Position numbers and translations under genes: made by a program. A stretch of DNA of 11,860 nt from Methanocorpusculaceae archaeon UBA425 (GTDB lineage Archaea; Halobacteriota; Methanomicrobia; Methanomicrobiales; Methanocorpusculaceae), in NCBI GenBank assembly GCA_002506085.1, contig DAWV01000028.1, positions 1-11,860 of the forward strand. The letters are read 5' to 3'. The notes beneath the pieces were generated by a model. It did no database searches and had not been told where the DNA came from. It worked only from the letters and a program-made list of their open reading frames with translations. This document shows, piece by piece, positions 6,092 through 11,597 of this stretch. Positions within the stretch are counted from its first letter, which is position 1. The number at the start of each line of letters is the position of its first letter.

Positions 6092-6271
6092 ATGATTCAT
6101 ATCCGACGAGATGTCTGCGGATACTGCGGAGCCTGCGTATCCGTTTGTCCGAGAGGAGCTCTGGAACTTATCGATGCATATCTGACAGTTGATGAGACCC
6201 TCTGTAAAGATAAATGCAAAATCTGTCAGATGGTATGTCCTCTCGGGGCTATTGTATGGGAGGAAAAATGA
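6092..6271 (+). CDS. small two-[4Fe-4S] ferredoxin, partner of geranylgeranyl reductase
   Basis: A 59-residue dicluster ferredoxin. The first set of ligands is Cys9, Cys12, Cys15, Cys19 (C-x2-C-x2-C-x3-CP). The second is Cys38, Cys42, Cys45, Cys49 with an extra residue between the first two (C-x3-C-x2-C-x3-CP). The stop codon overlaps the start of geranylgeranyl reductase by ATGA, so the two are translationally coupled. In Methanosarcina acetivorans a geranylgeranyl reductase works with an adjacent small ferredoxin to saturate archaeal lipids fully, so this protein is very likely the electron donor for its neighbour. Being under 60 residues it is easily missed by gene callers. Confidence 0.9.
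   Translation: MIHIRRDVCGYCGACVSVCPRGALELIDAYLTVDETLCKDKCKICQMVCPLGAIVWEEK
6258..6263 (+). promoter_or_regulatory. Shine-Dalgarno that fixes the geranylgeranyl reductase start
   Basis: GGGAGG lies 4 nt upstream of the ATG at 6268. It supports that start over an in-frame upstream start at 6214, which would lie inside the ferredoxin gene. Confidence 0.7.
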
Positions 6272-7461
6272 AGGAAGCATATGATTGTCTGGTTATCGGC
6301 GGGGGTCCCGGCGGAGCTCTTGCCGCAAAAACCGCAGCAGAAAAGGGATTGTCCGTTCTTTTAATAGAAAAACGTCCGGCAATCGGGGCGCCTGTCCGTT
6401 GTGCGGAAGGTATCGGTAAGGAAGCACTAGCAGAGTTTATCGAGCCAGATCCGAAATGGGTTGCCGCTGACCTCGACAAAGCGATTCTCATCGGACCGGA
6501 TGGAACAAAGTTCACTATCGGCGGAGATCATGCAGGCGGCAAAGTAGGGTACGTCCTCGACAGAAAAGTCTTCGACCGTGAACTCGTCTGGCAGGCAGCC
6601 GAGGCGGGAGCGGAAGTCCAGGTTCATGCACGTGCTTCGGCTCCGATTATGATTGATGGCAAAGTCTCCGGCGCTATAATCCATCAGCATGGACAAACTT
6701 ACGAAGTACGAGCCAAAGTTGTCATCGCAGCCGATGGTGTCGAGTCCAAGTTTGCCAAATGGGCAGGAATCAATACGACCGTTCCGCTCGCTGAACTGGA
6801 AACCTGTGCCCAGTACATCCTCAATGATATAGATATTGACGAGAGGGCAAATCTCTTCTACTTCTCATTTGATGCCGCTCCCTGGGGATACATCTGGGTT
6901 TTCCCGAAAGGTCACCGGTGTGCAAATGTGGGTATCGGCATTGCCGGCACGAAATCCGGCGATGGTCACCGGGCAAAGGATTACCTTGACCGGTTCATTG
7001 CCCGTGAGTTCCCGAATGGAAAAATCACCGAACTTATCGTGGGCGGGGTTTCTGCCTGCAAACCTCTGGAATCCACGGTTGCCGACAATCTGATTGTTGT
7101 CGGGGATGCTGCCCGTCTTTCCGATCCGATTACCGGCGGGGGAATCTACAATGCGATGTATACCGGCAGGCTTGCCGGCGAAGTCGCAGCCGATGCTATT
7201 AAAAATGGCGATACATCCAGGAAGGCTCTGATGATTTATGACAAGACCTGGCGTGAGGGTTCCCTTGGTCATGCCCTTGCACGAAATTATGCGGTAAAAG
7301 AGGCGTTTATCAAAATGGATGATAATAAACTGAATTCCATCATTCATTCGATGAGTGATCTGTCCCTGGACGATATTAGTGTGAAGGCACTCGTCAAAGA
7401 GATATTCAAGGCAAACCCGTGGCTTGCACTTGAACTTCCCCGGTTATTACGGGCTCTTTAA
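6268..7461 (+). CDS. geranylgeranyl reductase (archaeal lipid saturation)
   Basis: A 397-residue FAD-dependent geranylgeranyl reductase. It reduces the double bonds of geranylgeranyl chains in archaeal membrane lipids, at the cytoplasmic face of the membrane. Visible features are the Rossmann loop VIGGGPGGALAA (9-20) with IEKR (33-36) as the ribose-binding end, the PVRCAEG segment (42-48) typical of archaeal enzymes, the substrate-side motif WGYIWVFPKG (206-215), and the second FAD motif VVGDAARLSDPITGGGI (277-293). Length is usual. The start at 6268 is chosen because of the Shine-Dalgarno sequence and because the upstream gene is a ferredoxin ending by ATGA overlap. The C-terminal part lacks any membrane span. 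The ferredoxin immediately upstream is the likely electron donor. Confidence 0.93.
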   Translation: MKEAYDCLVIGGGPGGALAAKTAAEKGLSVLLIEKRPAIGAPVRCAEGIGKEALAEFIEPDPKWVAADLDKAILIGPDGTKFTIGGDHAGGKVGYVLDRKVFDRELVWQAAEAGAEVQVHARASAPIMIDGKVSGAIIHQHGQTYEVRAKVVIAADGVESKFAKWAGINTTVPLAELETCAQYILNDIDIDERANLFYFSFDAAPWGYIWVFPKGHRCANVGIGIAGTKSGDGHRAKDYLDRFIAREFPNGKITELIVGGVSACKPLESTVADNLIVVGDAARLSDPITGGGIYNAMYTGRLAGEVAADAIKNGDTSRKALMIYDKTWREGSLGHALARNYAVKEAFIKMDDNKLNSIIHSMSDLSLDDISVKALVKEIFKANPWLALELPRLLRAL

Positions 7462-7463
7462 TC

Positions 7464-7470
7464 TTTTTTT
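7464..7470 (+). terminator. T-run between convergent genes
   Basis: Seven T directly after the geranylgeranyl reductase stop form a likely oligo-T terminator. The run overlaps the stop codon of the convergent nitroreductase gene; the two stop codons are only 7 bp apart. Confidence 0.5.
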
Positions 7471-8266
7471 ATGTCCAGAAGATTTCCGGCATAGTTCTCG
7501 GCGGGATATTTTTGAATTGGTATTTCGGGTGGCCTGCAAGGAGAGCATACTGAGGTTTGAACCCGTCGGGGACCCCGAGTGTTTTCGCGAGGGATGGGCA
7601 GACTCCGAGGAGAATCATGACAAATCCTGCCCAGCAGGTCCCAAGTCCGATTGCCGGGGCATAGATGTCTGCATAGGTGAGGGCGATTATGCTGTCTTCC
7701 GTTCCCTGGTTTGCTTTCGGGTGGGTGACGGCGATGAGCATTGCCGGGGCTTTTCTGCATATGATGTCATTTCCGGCATCTAGTTTTTTCAGGAGTCCGG
7801 CAGCGAGACCATACATGGGATGCTCTTTTGGAACGGCTCTGAGGAATTCCGCGGAGGCGCTCACAAATGCCCGGACTTTTGCGGGGTCGTTTATGACAAC
7901 CCATTTTACCGGGCGGCTATTACATCCGGATGGAGCATACGAGGTTATTCTGATGAGGTCTTCGCATTCTTCTTTTGTGACGGGGGTGTCTTTCCAGAGA
8001 CGAATCGAGCGGCGTGATTTCAGATGGGTTGAAAGGACGTCTGCGTCGGCGAATTGTGCCGGAGTCTCAATGGTTCCGATGTTCATCGCGCCGGTTGGGC
8101 AGACTGAGATGCAGTGTCCGCAGGAGATGCATTCCGGACCCGGGCGGACTATTGGCGAGTTGTCCGCGTCACGCAGAATGATGTTGTTCGGACAGACGTT
8201 TATGCAGGATCCGCAGGTCGAGCAGATTCCATAGTCTATGCGGATACTTTCCGCGAGAGTAGTCAT
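7469..8266 (-). CDS. ferredoxin-nitroreductase fusion protein
   Basis: A 265-residue fusion. Residues 1-60 are a two-[4Fe-4S] ferredoxin domain with Cys15, 18, 21, 25 and Cys46, 49, 52, 56 in standard C-x2-C-x2-C-x3-CP spacing. Residues 80-255 are a nitroreductase-fold flavoprotein: RRSIR at 85-89 and APSGCNSRPVKW at 111-122 form the FMN site, and GLGTCWAGF at 207-215 is the second FMN and dimer motif. Such fusions are common in methanogens and clostridia. They move electrons from ferredoxin-type donors through FMN to an unknown acceptor. Cytoplasmic, with no signal peptide. It lies 37 nt downstream of the DHH gene on the same strand, with a T-run between, so read-through transcription is uncertain. 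The natural substrate is unknown; nitroreduction is only the family name. Confidence 0.9.
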   Translation of the reverse strand: MTTLAESIRIDYGICSTCGSCINVCPNNIILRDADNSPIVRPGPECISCGHCISVCPTGAMNIGTIETPAQFADADVLSTHLKSRRSIRLWKDTPVTKEECEDLIRITSYAPSGCNSRPVKWVVINDPAKVRAFVSASAEFLRAVPKEHPMYGLAAGLLKKLDAGNDIICRKAPAMLIAVTHPKANQGTEDSIIALTYADIYAPAIGLGTCWAGFVMILLGVCPSLAKTLGVPDGFKPQYALLAGHPKYQFKNIPPRTMPEIFWT

Positions 8267-8287
8267 ATTCTACTTTTGGTCGGGTGA

Positions 8288-8296
8288 GAAAAAAAG
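8288..8296 (-). terminator. T-run terminator after DHH gene
   Basis: On the minus strand a run of seven T (8289-8295) lies 8 nt after the DHH stop codon and upstream of the nitroreductase start. It suggests that at least part of the DHH message ends here. Confidence 0.4.
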
Positions 8297-8303
8297 AATG
8301 TGG

Positions 8304-9275
8304 TCAGAGATTTTCAGCGACTGAGACGAATTTGTCTGCGCGGGATACTTTCCGGAAGAGTCGGAGTTTCCACTTTTCCCAGCCGGTGTAGTTGAAACTG
8401 CCTCCGGATGCGTTCGGGTGTCCTCCTCCGCTGAACTGTTTTGCAATTAAGTGGCTGATTTCAGGAACGCTCCGGAGGGAGAACTTTCCATTGTCCGAGA
8501 CAAGGAGTTCGATGTCGGTTCCGAGTTTTTTGCGCGCTTCTGCTGCGGTCTCGCTCGGATAGCCGTAGGTTGGCATGACGGCGATGATATATTTTCCCCG
8601 GTATATTTTTGCGGCTCTGATACTTTTTTTCATGCACCTGTTTTTGTCATGCTCGATTTTTTTGAAGATTTGTGTGATTTCTTCGTCGATTATGATGCCG
8701 TTTCGCAGTTTGTCCCGGACGAGTCTGAGGTTTTCCTGTTTTGAGGTGACGATGCCGAGTTGTCCGGAGCGCGGGTCCTGGTGTTTCCAGAGGTCGTAGT
8801 CGCAGACGACTCTGGCAATTTCGAGGGCCGGTTTGTTGTCTTTGGCAAATACGGAGGCGACGACGCCGGTTGCACATTTCTGTGTGTCTACGATGAGTGT
8901 TTCGACAAACGGCGCGACCTTCTGTTTTTCTGTGTCGGTCCATTTGTGGTGGTCATACCACTGGATTTTCCAGCCGGCTGCATGGGTTTTTCGTATCTGG
9001 TCTTCAATGCCGTTTTGATAGCCAAGGTCGCTGATGAGGAGTGTGTCTCCTTTTCCGTTACATCCGCCGACCTGGGATACAAACCAGGGGAATCTGCCGA
9101 CAGATGAGAAGAGGGTGAGTATTTCATCGCCGAATGTCATCCGGATTATTGCATCGGACCCTGCGGCGTCAAGGTCATTGTGGGTGAGGTGGACGATATT
9201 TGTGGTTCGCCCGACGATTTTTTCCTGAAGTGTCTGCTTATTCGGTTCTTTCTTATTCCGGCATTTCATGACCAT
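8304..9275 (-). CDS. DHH-family phosphoesterase
   Basis: A 323-residue DHH/DHHA1 phosphoesterase. These Mn-dependent enzymes cleave phosphodiester bonds in small nucleotides (nanoRNA, cyclic dinucleotides) or act as RecJ-like nucleases. Motif I is HNDLDAAGS at 32-40 (His32, Asp34, Asp36), motif II is SDLG at 82-85 (Asp83), motif III is DHH at 108-110, and motif IV includes CDYDLW at 158-163. The C-terminal DHHA1 part carries the RNA- or nucleotide-binding GGGHPNASGG at 283-292. All metal ligands are present. Length is shorter than RecJ and close to NrnA- or GAN-like archaeal proteins. The start could be the ATG at 9275 or 9269; neither has a Shine-Dalgarno sequence. Substrate is not decidable from sequence. 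Confidence 0.88.
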   Translation of the reverse strand: MVMKCRNKKEPNKQTLQEKIVGRTTNIVHLTHNDLDAAGSDAIIRMTFGDEILTLFSSVGRFPWFVSQVGGCNGKGDTLLISDLGYQNGIEDQIRKTHAAGWKIQWYDHHKWTDTEKQKVAPFVETLIVDTQKCATGVVASVFAKDNKPALEIARVVCDYDLWKHQDPRSGQLGIVTSKQENLRLVRDKLRNGIIIDEEITQIFKKIEHDKNRCMKKSIRAAKIYRGKYIIAVMPTYGYPSETAAEARKKLGTDIELLVSDNGKFSLRSVPEISHLIAKQFSGGGHPNASGGSFNYTGWEKWKLRLFRKVSRADKFVSVAENL

Positions 9276-9331
9276 TATCTAGTATTTCGTCTTTGGAATG
9301 GATAAGCTGTTTGAGAGATTAAATCAGATTA

Positions 9332-9340
9332 TTATAAATA
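9332..9340 (+). promoter_or_regulatory. TATA box for tRNA-Phe
   Basis: TTATAAATA is a near-ideal archaeal TATA box, centred about 34 nt upstream of the mature tRNA 5' end. That leaves room for a short 5' leader removed by RNase P. Confidence 0.6.
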
Positions 9341-9369
9341 GTTACTCTACTAACATTAGTTACGCAAGA

Positions 9370-9442
9370 GCCTTTATAGCTCAGTCGGGAGAGCGCCAGA
9401 CTGAAGATCTGGTTGTCGCCGGTTCAATTCCGGCTGAAGGCA
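9370..9442 (+). tRNA. tRNA-Phe (GAA anticodon)
   Basis: The full cloverleaf can be folded by hand. The 7-bp acceptor stem is GCCTTTA with TGAAGGC, one G-U pair included. The D stem is GCTC/GAGC. The anticodon stem is CCAGA/TCTGG with loop CTGAAGA and anticodon GAA at 9403-9405. The T stem is GCCGG/CCGGC with loop TTCAATT. The variable loop is 5 nt and the discriminator is A. There is no intron and CCA is not encoded. The 73-nt length is normal. Confidence 0.97.
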
Positions 9443-9446
9443 CTCA

Positions 9447-9451
9447 TTTTT
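9447..9451 (+). terminator. T-run after tRNA-Phe
   Basis: Five T begin 5 nt after the tRNA 3' end, the usual short oligo-T terminator for archaeal tRNA genes. Confidence 0.4.
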
Positions 9452-9588
9452 AAGATTGTTCTGGTACATTAAGACCGAGTCATTTCTATTTGCTTTAAAC
9501 GATTCTTCACGTCCTAATCGAATCCGGGTTGTGGCGTTTTCTATGAATCAGGACGCGTTTGAGCAGTTTTTCTTTACAATCACGTATG

Positions 9589-9638
9589 TGTCAGGACATA
9601 TGGGCAGATTCGGCTCACTCAGATGTTAGTGCGGCAGA
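9589..9638 (+). repeat. direct repeat, left copy (50 bp)
   Basis: This 50-bp element matches 10231-10280 at 45 of 50 positions with no gaps. It starts with a near-palindrome, TGTCAGGACA, and contains TGGGCAGATT and CAGATGTTAGTGCGG. Together with the right copy it brackets a two-gene cassette. It lies 147 bp downstream of tRNA-Phe. Confidence 0.85.
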
Positions 9639-9710
9639 CCAATAAGACCGGGTTCCAAAAGTGTTACAAATCTGTTTGACTTGGGTGATGGTAAAAACTG
9701 ATGGGTGGAG

Positions 9711-9717
9711 CTATATA
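9711..9717 (+). promoter_or_regulatory. TATA box for the two-gene cassette
   Basis: CTATATA is centred 27 nt upstream of the ATG at 9741. It would lie inside the coding region if the upstream GTG at 9705 were used, which argues for the later start. Confidence 0.5.
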
Positions 9718-9740
9718 GGTTAGGTGATTATTATTTCCTT

Positions 9741-9956
9741 ATGGATATTGCTGTTATTATTGGTGCTTTCAGTGTCTTTGTTGCTGCGAGTGTAGGGTTG
9801 TGTGCTTATTTGTGGAACTTATCCGGGAGAATAACAACTCTATCAGAGAGGGTTGTTAAGCTTGAAACAATATGGGATCTGAAGCTTGCCGATGTGGGTA
9901 AAGATATTATCTCTAAAGATGAAAGTATTAGTAAAGTGATTCAGGAGGAAAAATAA
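9741..9956 (+). CDS. small membrane protein with coiled coil, cassette gene 1
   Basis: From the ATG at 9741 this encodes 71 residues. Residues 2-25 (DIAVIIGAF to AYLW) are a single hydrophobic span. Residues 28-50 (SGRITTLSERVVKLETIW) show heptad spacing of I, L, V, L and should form a short coiled coil. The rest is charged and ends in QEEK. A GTG at 9705 in frame would add 12 residues, but a TATA box at 9711-9717 sits at leaderless spacing from 9741. The stop codon is 1 nt before the next gene's ATG, and that gene's Shine-Dalgarno sequence lies in the last codons here, so both are one operon. I do not recognise the family. The layout recalls small membrane partners of phage or toxin systems, but no sequence motif proves that. 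Confidence 0.65.
   Translation: MDIAVIIGAFSVFVAASVGLCAYLWNLSGRITTLSERVVKLETIWDLKLADVGKDIISKDESISKVIQEEK
9943..9948 (+). promoter_or_regulatory. Shine-Dalgarno of cassette gene 2
   Basis: AGGAGG, a full-strength site, lies 9 nt upstream of the ATG at 9958 and inside the end of cassette gene 1. It strongly supports both that start and co-translation. Confidence 0.7.
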
Positions 9957-9957
9957 A

Positions 9958-10209
9958 ATGCCCGTGCCAACTATCCCCATGACTATGGATGAATTAGAGC
10001 GCATGCGTCAGATCCTCTATAAATCGGAGACCGAGAAAATACCCCTTACCTATGAAGAGGAAGGGGAATTGAGAAGACTTGTTGCAAAGGGCAAACCAGA
10101 TGAGGCGCAAAACGCAGACCTTGCATTCCTGGTATTTCTTGGTCTTGCGTTACTCGGGTTATATGTGACTATTCTCCGTCTTGATAAGCCGCGAAAGGCA
10201 GAAGTTTAA
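9958..10209 (+). CDS. small tail-anchored membrane protein, cassette gene 2
   Basis: This encodes 83 residues. Residues 9-50 are soluble and charged, with two predicted helices (MDELERMRQIL and YEEEGELRRLVAKG) of a kind common in short archaeal and bacterial membrane-associated proteins. Residues 54-73 form one hydrophobic span (LAFLVFLGLALLGLYVTI), followed by a short basic tail, RLDKPRKAEV. The layout is opposite to its partner: span at the C-terminus rather than the N-terminus. It has a strong ribosome binding site and a T-run after the stop. The family is not recognised. The two proteins may pair in the membrane through their helices, which is inference. Confidence 0.75.
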   Translation: MPVPTIPMTMDELERMRQILYKSETEKIPLTYEEEGELRRLVAKGKPDEAQNADLAFLVFLGLALLGLYVTILRLDKPRKAEV

Positions 10210-10219
10210 TACCCATTCC

Positions 10220-10226
10220 TTTTTTT
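10220..10226 (+). terminator. T-run after the cassette
   Basis: Seven T begin 11 nt after the stop of cassette gene 2 and 5 bp before the right direct repeat. They mark the likely end of the two-gene message. Confidence 0.5.
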
Positions 10227-10230
10227 AACA

Positions 10231-10280
10231 TGTCCGGACAGATGGGCAGATTCAGCACACTCAGATGTTAGTGCGGTAGA
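10231..10280 (+). repeat. direct repeat, right copy (50 bp)
   Basis: This is the second copy of the element at 9589-9638, 45 of 50 positions identical and exactly 642 bp downstream. Here the first ten bases, TGTCCGGACA, are a perfect palindrome. Similarity stops sharply on both sides. Confidence 0.85.
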
Positions 10281-10295
10281 TTCCAGAATCAAGAG

Positions 10296-10323
10296 TGAAG
10301 GATGAAGTATGAAGTATGAAATC
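10296..10323 (+). repeat. heptamer tandem repeat, four units
   Basis: Four adjacent 7-mers read TGAAGGA, TGAAGTA, TGAAGTA and TGAAATC. The last is degenerate. It is a short low-complexity tract just downstream of the right direct repeat. Confidence 0.6.
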
Positions 10324-10461
10324 ATCCATCTGGTATTTATCACGCTCAATACTTTGAATAGTCAAAAGGTCTAAGAGAATAATGTCTGTTCTTTTCTTTC
10401 CCTCTATAGTCAGAATCGGGCAGACATTTTTTCGTTTTTGCGGTTTGTCTGGTTCACTTCC

Positions 10462-10670
10462 CGAGGTGTTTTCCTCGCAGCGGCTGAGGTCGTCGACTTC
10501 GTCGCCAACCCGCAGTCGCAAATCAGAGATTTGCTCCGCTGAGGCCGCTCCTTCGGAGCAGCCCGCAGTCGCAAGTCTATCAACTTGCTCGGCTAAGGTC
10601 GTCTGCTTCGCATCCAACCCGCAGTCGCAAATCAGAGATTTGCTTAGCTGAGGCCGCTCCTTCGGAGCAG
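10462..10670. repeat. array of eight alternating hairpins in 53-56-bp units
   Basis: Three units beginning CCCGCAGTCGC start at 10509, 10562 and 10618 (53, 56 and 53 bp), preceded by a diverged unit. Each unit has hairpin A then hairpin B. A stems: CGAGG/CCTCG (10462-10477), GCAAATC/GATTTGC (10518-10534), GCAAGT/ACTTGC (10571-10588), GCAAATC/GATTTGC (10627-10643). B hairpins always have a TTC loop: CGAC/GTCG (10494-10504), GCTCC/GGAGC (10547-10559), TGC/GCA (10604-10612), GCTCC/GGAGC (10656-10668). The first and third full units are 51/53 identical. Stem sequences differ between units while pairing is kept. Unit lengths are not multiples of three, so this is not a coding repeat. Confidence 0.85.
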
Positions 10671-10869
10671 CCCGCCATCACAAAAAATCCACGGAAAATA
10701 ACAAGAACCGGTTGGGAGTCTGCAGTAGATACTATCATACCACTAGATAAACGATTATGGATATGCAGCAATCATCTATATTGGTGGTGAAAAGATGGGG
10801 AGAATCCCCTAAGATATCATCCTCATCTATGCTGCACCAGGAATACATCTATAGACCAGTTTCATTTGG

Positions 10870-10876
10870 CTATAAA
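10870..10876 (+). promoter_or_regulatory. TATA-like box for the M23 peptidase gene
   Basis: CTATAAA is centred about 26 nt before the second of two adjacent ATG codons (10896, 10899). A strong Shine-Dalgarno sequence at 10885-10890 would be left out of such a short message. A second candidate, CTATAGA at 10849-10855, would start a transcript near 10878 that includes it. Which one is used is open. Confidence 0.35.
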
Positions 10877-10884
10877 CAAATAAC

Positions 10885-10890
10885 GGAGGT
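10885..10890 (+). promoter_or_regulatory. Shine-Dalgarno of the M23 peptidase gene
   Basis: GGAGGT ends 5 nt before the ATG at 10896 and supports that start. Confidence 0.65.
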
Positions 10891-10895
10891 ATCTG

Positions 10896-11597
10896 ATGAT
10901 GGAAGAGCGTGAGCCGATACGAGTAGAGTTCCCTTTGAGGGGAGAGTGGCTCTCTCCGACAACTCCCGGGAAAAAAATACCGAGTCATGGCACAAACCGA
11001 TTAGGAACAAGATATGCTTATGACTTCATACAAGTGGATTGGAAGAGAATGGGCAGGCCCGCCTATCGGGTTCGTTTGCCGCACTATCTTCTTTTCGGGG
11101 CTCCCTTAAAGGAATATTACTGCTGGGGTCAGGACGTATATGCACCCTGCGACGGAATCATTGTCCGGGCAGAGGATGGCTATGAGGAACGGGCACGAAC
11201 GAATTTCCTGTCGGACCTCGTCAACGCGTACAAAAATGCGCATTATTTCGATCCGGAAAAAGACGATGTACAATTAGTTGCGGGCAACTACATCATCATG
11301 GAATGCGGCGAAAATGTATATGCAGCGCTCGTTCATCTTCAGAAAGGATCGATTTCCGTCGCTCCCGGACAGGAAATCAAAAAAGGGGATCTGATTGGAA
11401 GAGTGGGTCATTCCGGCAATTCGTTTGCTCCGCATTTGCATTTTCAGCTTATGGACAGCAGTGACATAACGACGGCAAACGGACTGCCGTGTGCTTTTGA
11501 AAGATATGAAGTGTTCCAAGATGGTGAATGGAAAACTGTATGTAATGGCATTCCCACTGATAAAGACAGGATAAGGTTTGGTTTCCAATCTTTGTGA
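10896..11597 (+). CDS. M23-family metallopeptidase, no signal peptide
   Basis: A 233-residue protein with a LytM/M23 zinc peptidase fold. The zinc ligands are visible: His31 and Asp43 in the segment SHGTNRLGTRYAYDF, and His182 in the HLH motif (180-182, PHLHFQ). His147 (LVHLQ) and His180 are the likely catalytic partners. GQDVYAPCDGIIV at 78-90, GNYIIMECG at 130-138, and GQEIKKGDLIGRVGHSGNS at 158-176 are the usual glycine-rich barrel strands. An insertion at about 92-128 separates the first two strands. The His-Asp spacing, with 11 residues between, is wider than in classical LytM (H-x3-D) but seen in M23 relatives of this type. There is no signal peptide or membrane span. Bacterial M23 enzymes cut peptidoglycan cross-links, which archaea of this group lack, so the target here is unknown. 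It has its own promoter and lies in the repeat-rich accessory region. Confidence 0.85.
   Translation: MMEEREPIRVEFPLRGEWLSPTTPGKKIPSHGTNRLGTRYAYDFIQVDWKRMGRPAYRVRLPHYLLFGAPLKEYYCWGQDVYAPCDGIIVRAEDGYEERARTNFLSDLVNAYKNAHYFDPEKDDVQLVAGNYIIMECGENVYAALVHLQKGSISVAPGQEIKKGDLIGRVGHSGNSFAPHLHFQLMDSSDITTANGLPCAFERYEVFQDGEWKTVCNGIPTDKDRIRFGFQSL

Larger units (their letters stand above)
10281..10895. other. gene-poor stretch with repeats
   Basis: No convincing protein gene lies here. The stretch holds a heptamer tandem repeat (10296-10323), T-rich DNA around 10425-10437, the eight-hairpin array (10462-10668), and a perfect small hairpin GGGGA-GAA-TCCCC at 10797-10809. Its end holds promoter signals for the peptidase gene. 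Open frames across the array are by-products of the repeats. Confidence 0.6.

Noticed and set aside
9500..9535. tRNA-like fragment with TCGAATCC near 9520
   Set aside because: No paired T stem or acceptor stem can be built around it, so it is not a tRNA or a credible fragment.
10451..10461. GGTTCACTTCC resembling the T-arm of tRNA-Phe, a possible attachment-site remnant
   Set aside because: Only 10 of 11 bases match and the similarity does not extend, too little to call a tRNA-derived attachment site.
10261..10617. 118-codon open frame on the minus strand
   Set aside because: It runs through the hairpin array, the heptamer repeat and the edge of the right direct repeat. Its peptide simply translates these repeats, and no promoter or ribosome binding site precedes it.
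10462..10670. CRISPR array
   Set aside because: The units are nearly identical throughout, with no constant repeat separated by unique spacers, and no cas genes are in the window.
10580..10771. 63-codon minus-strand frame
   Set aside because: It translates the same hairpin units in the same way and has no start signals.
10757..10912. 51-codon plus-strand frame overlapping the start of the peptidase gene
   Set aside because: No ribosome binding site, no recognisable composition or domain. It covers the promoter and Shine-Dalgarno sequence of the peptidase gene, so it is likely chance.
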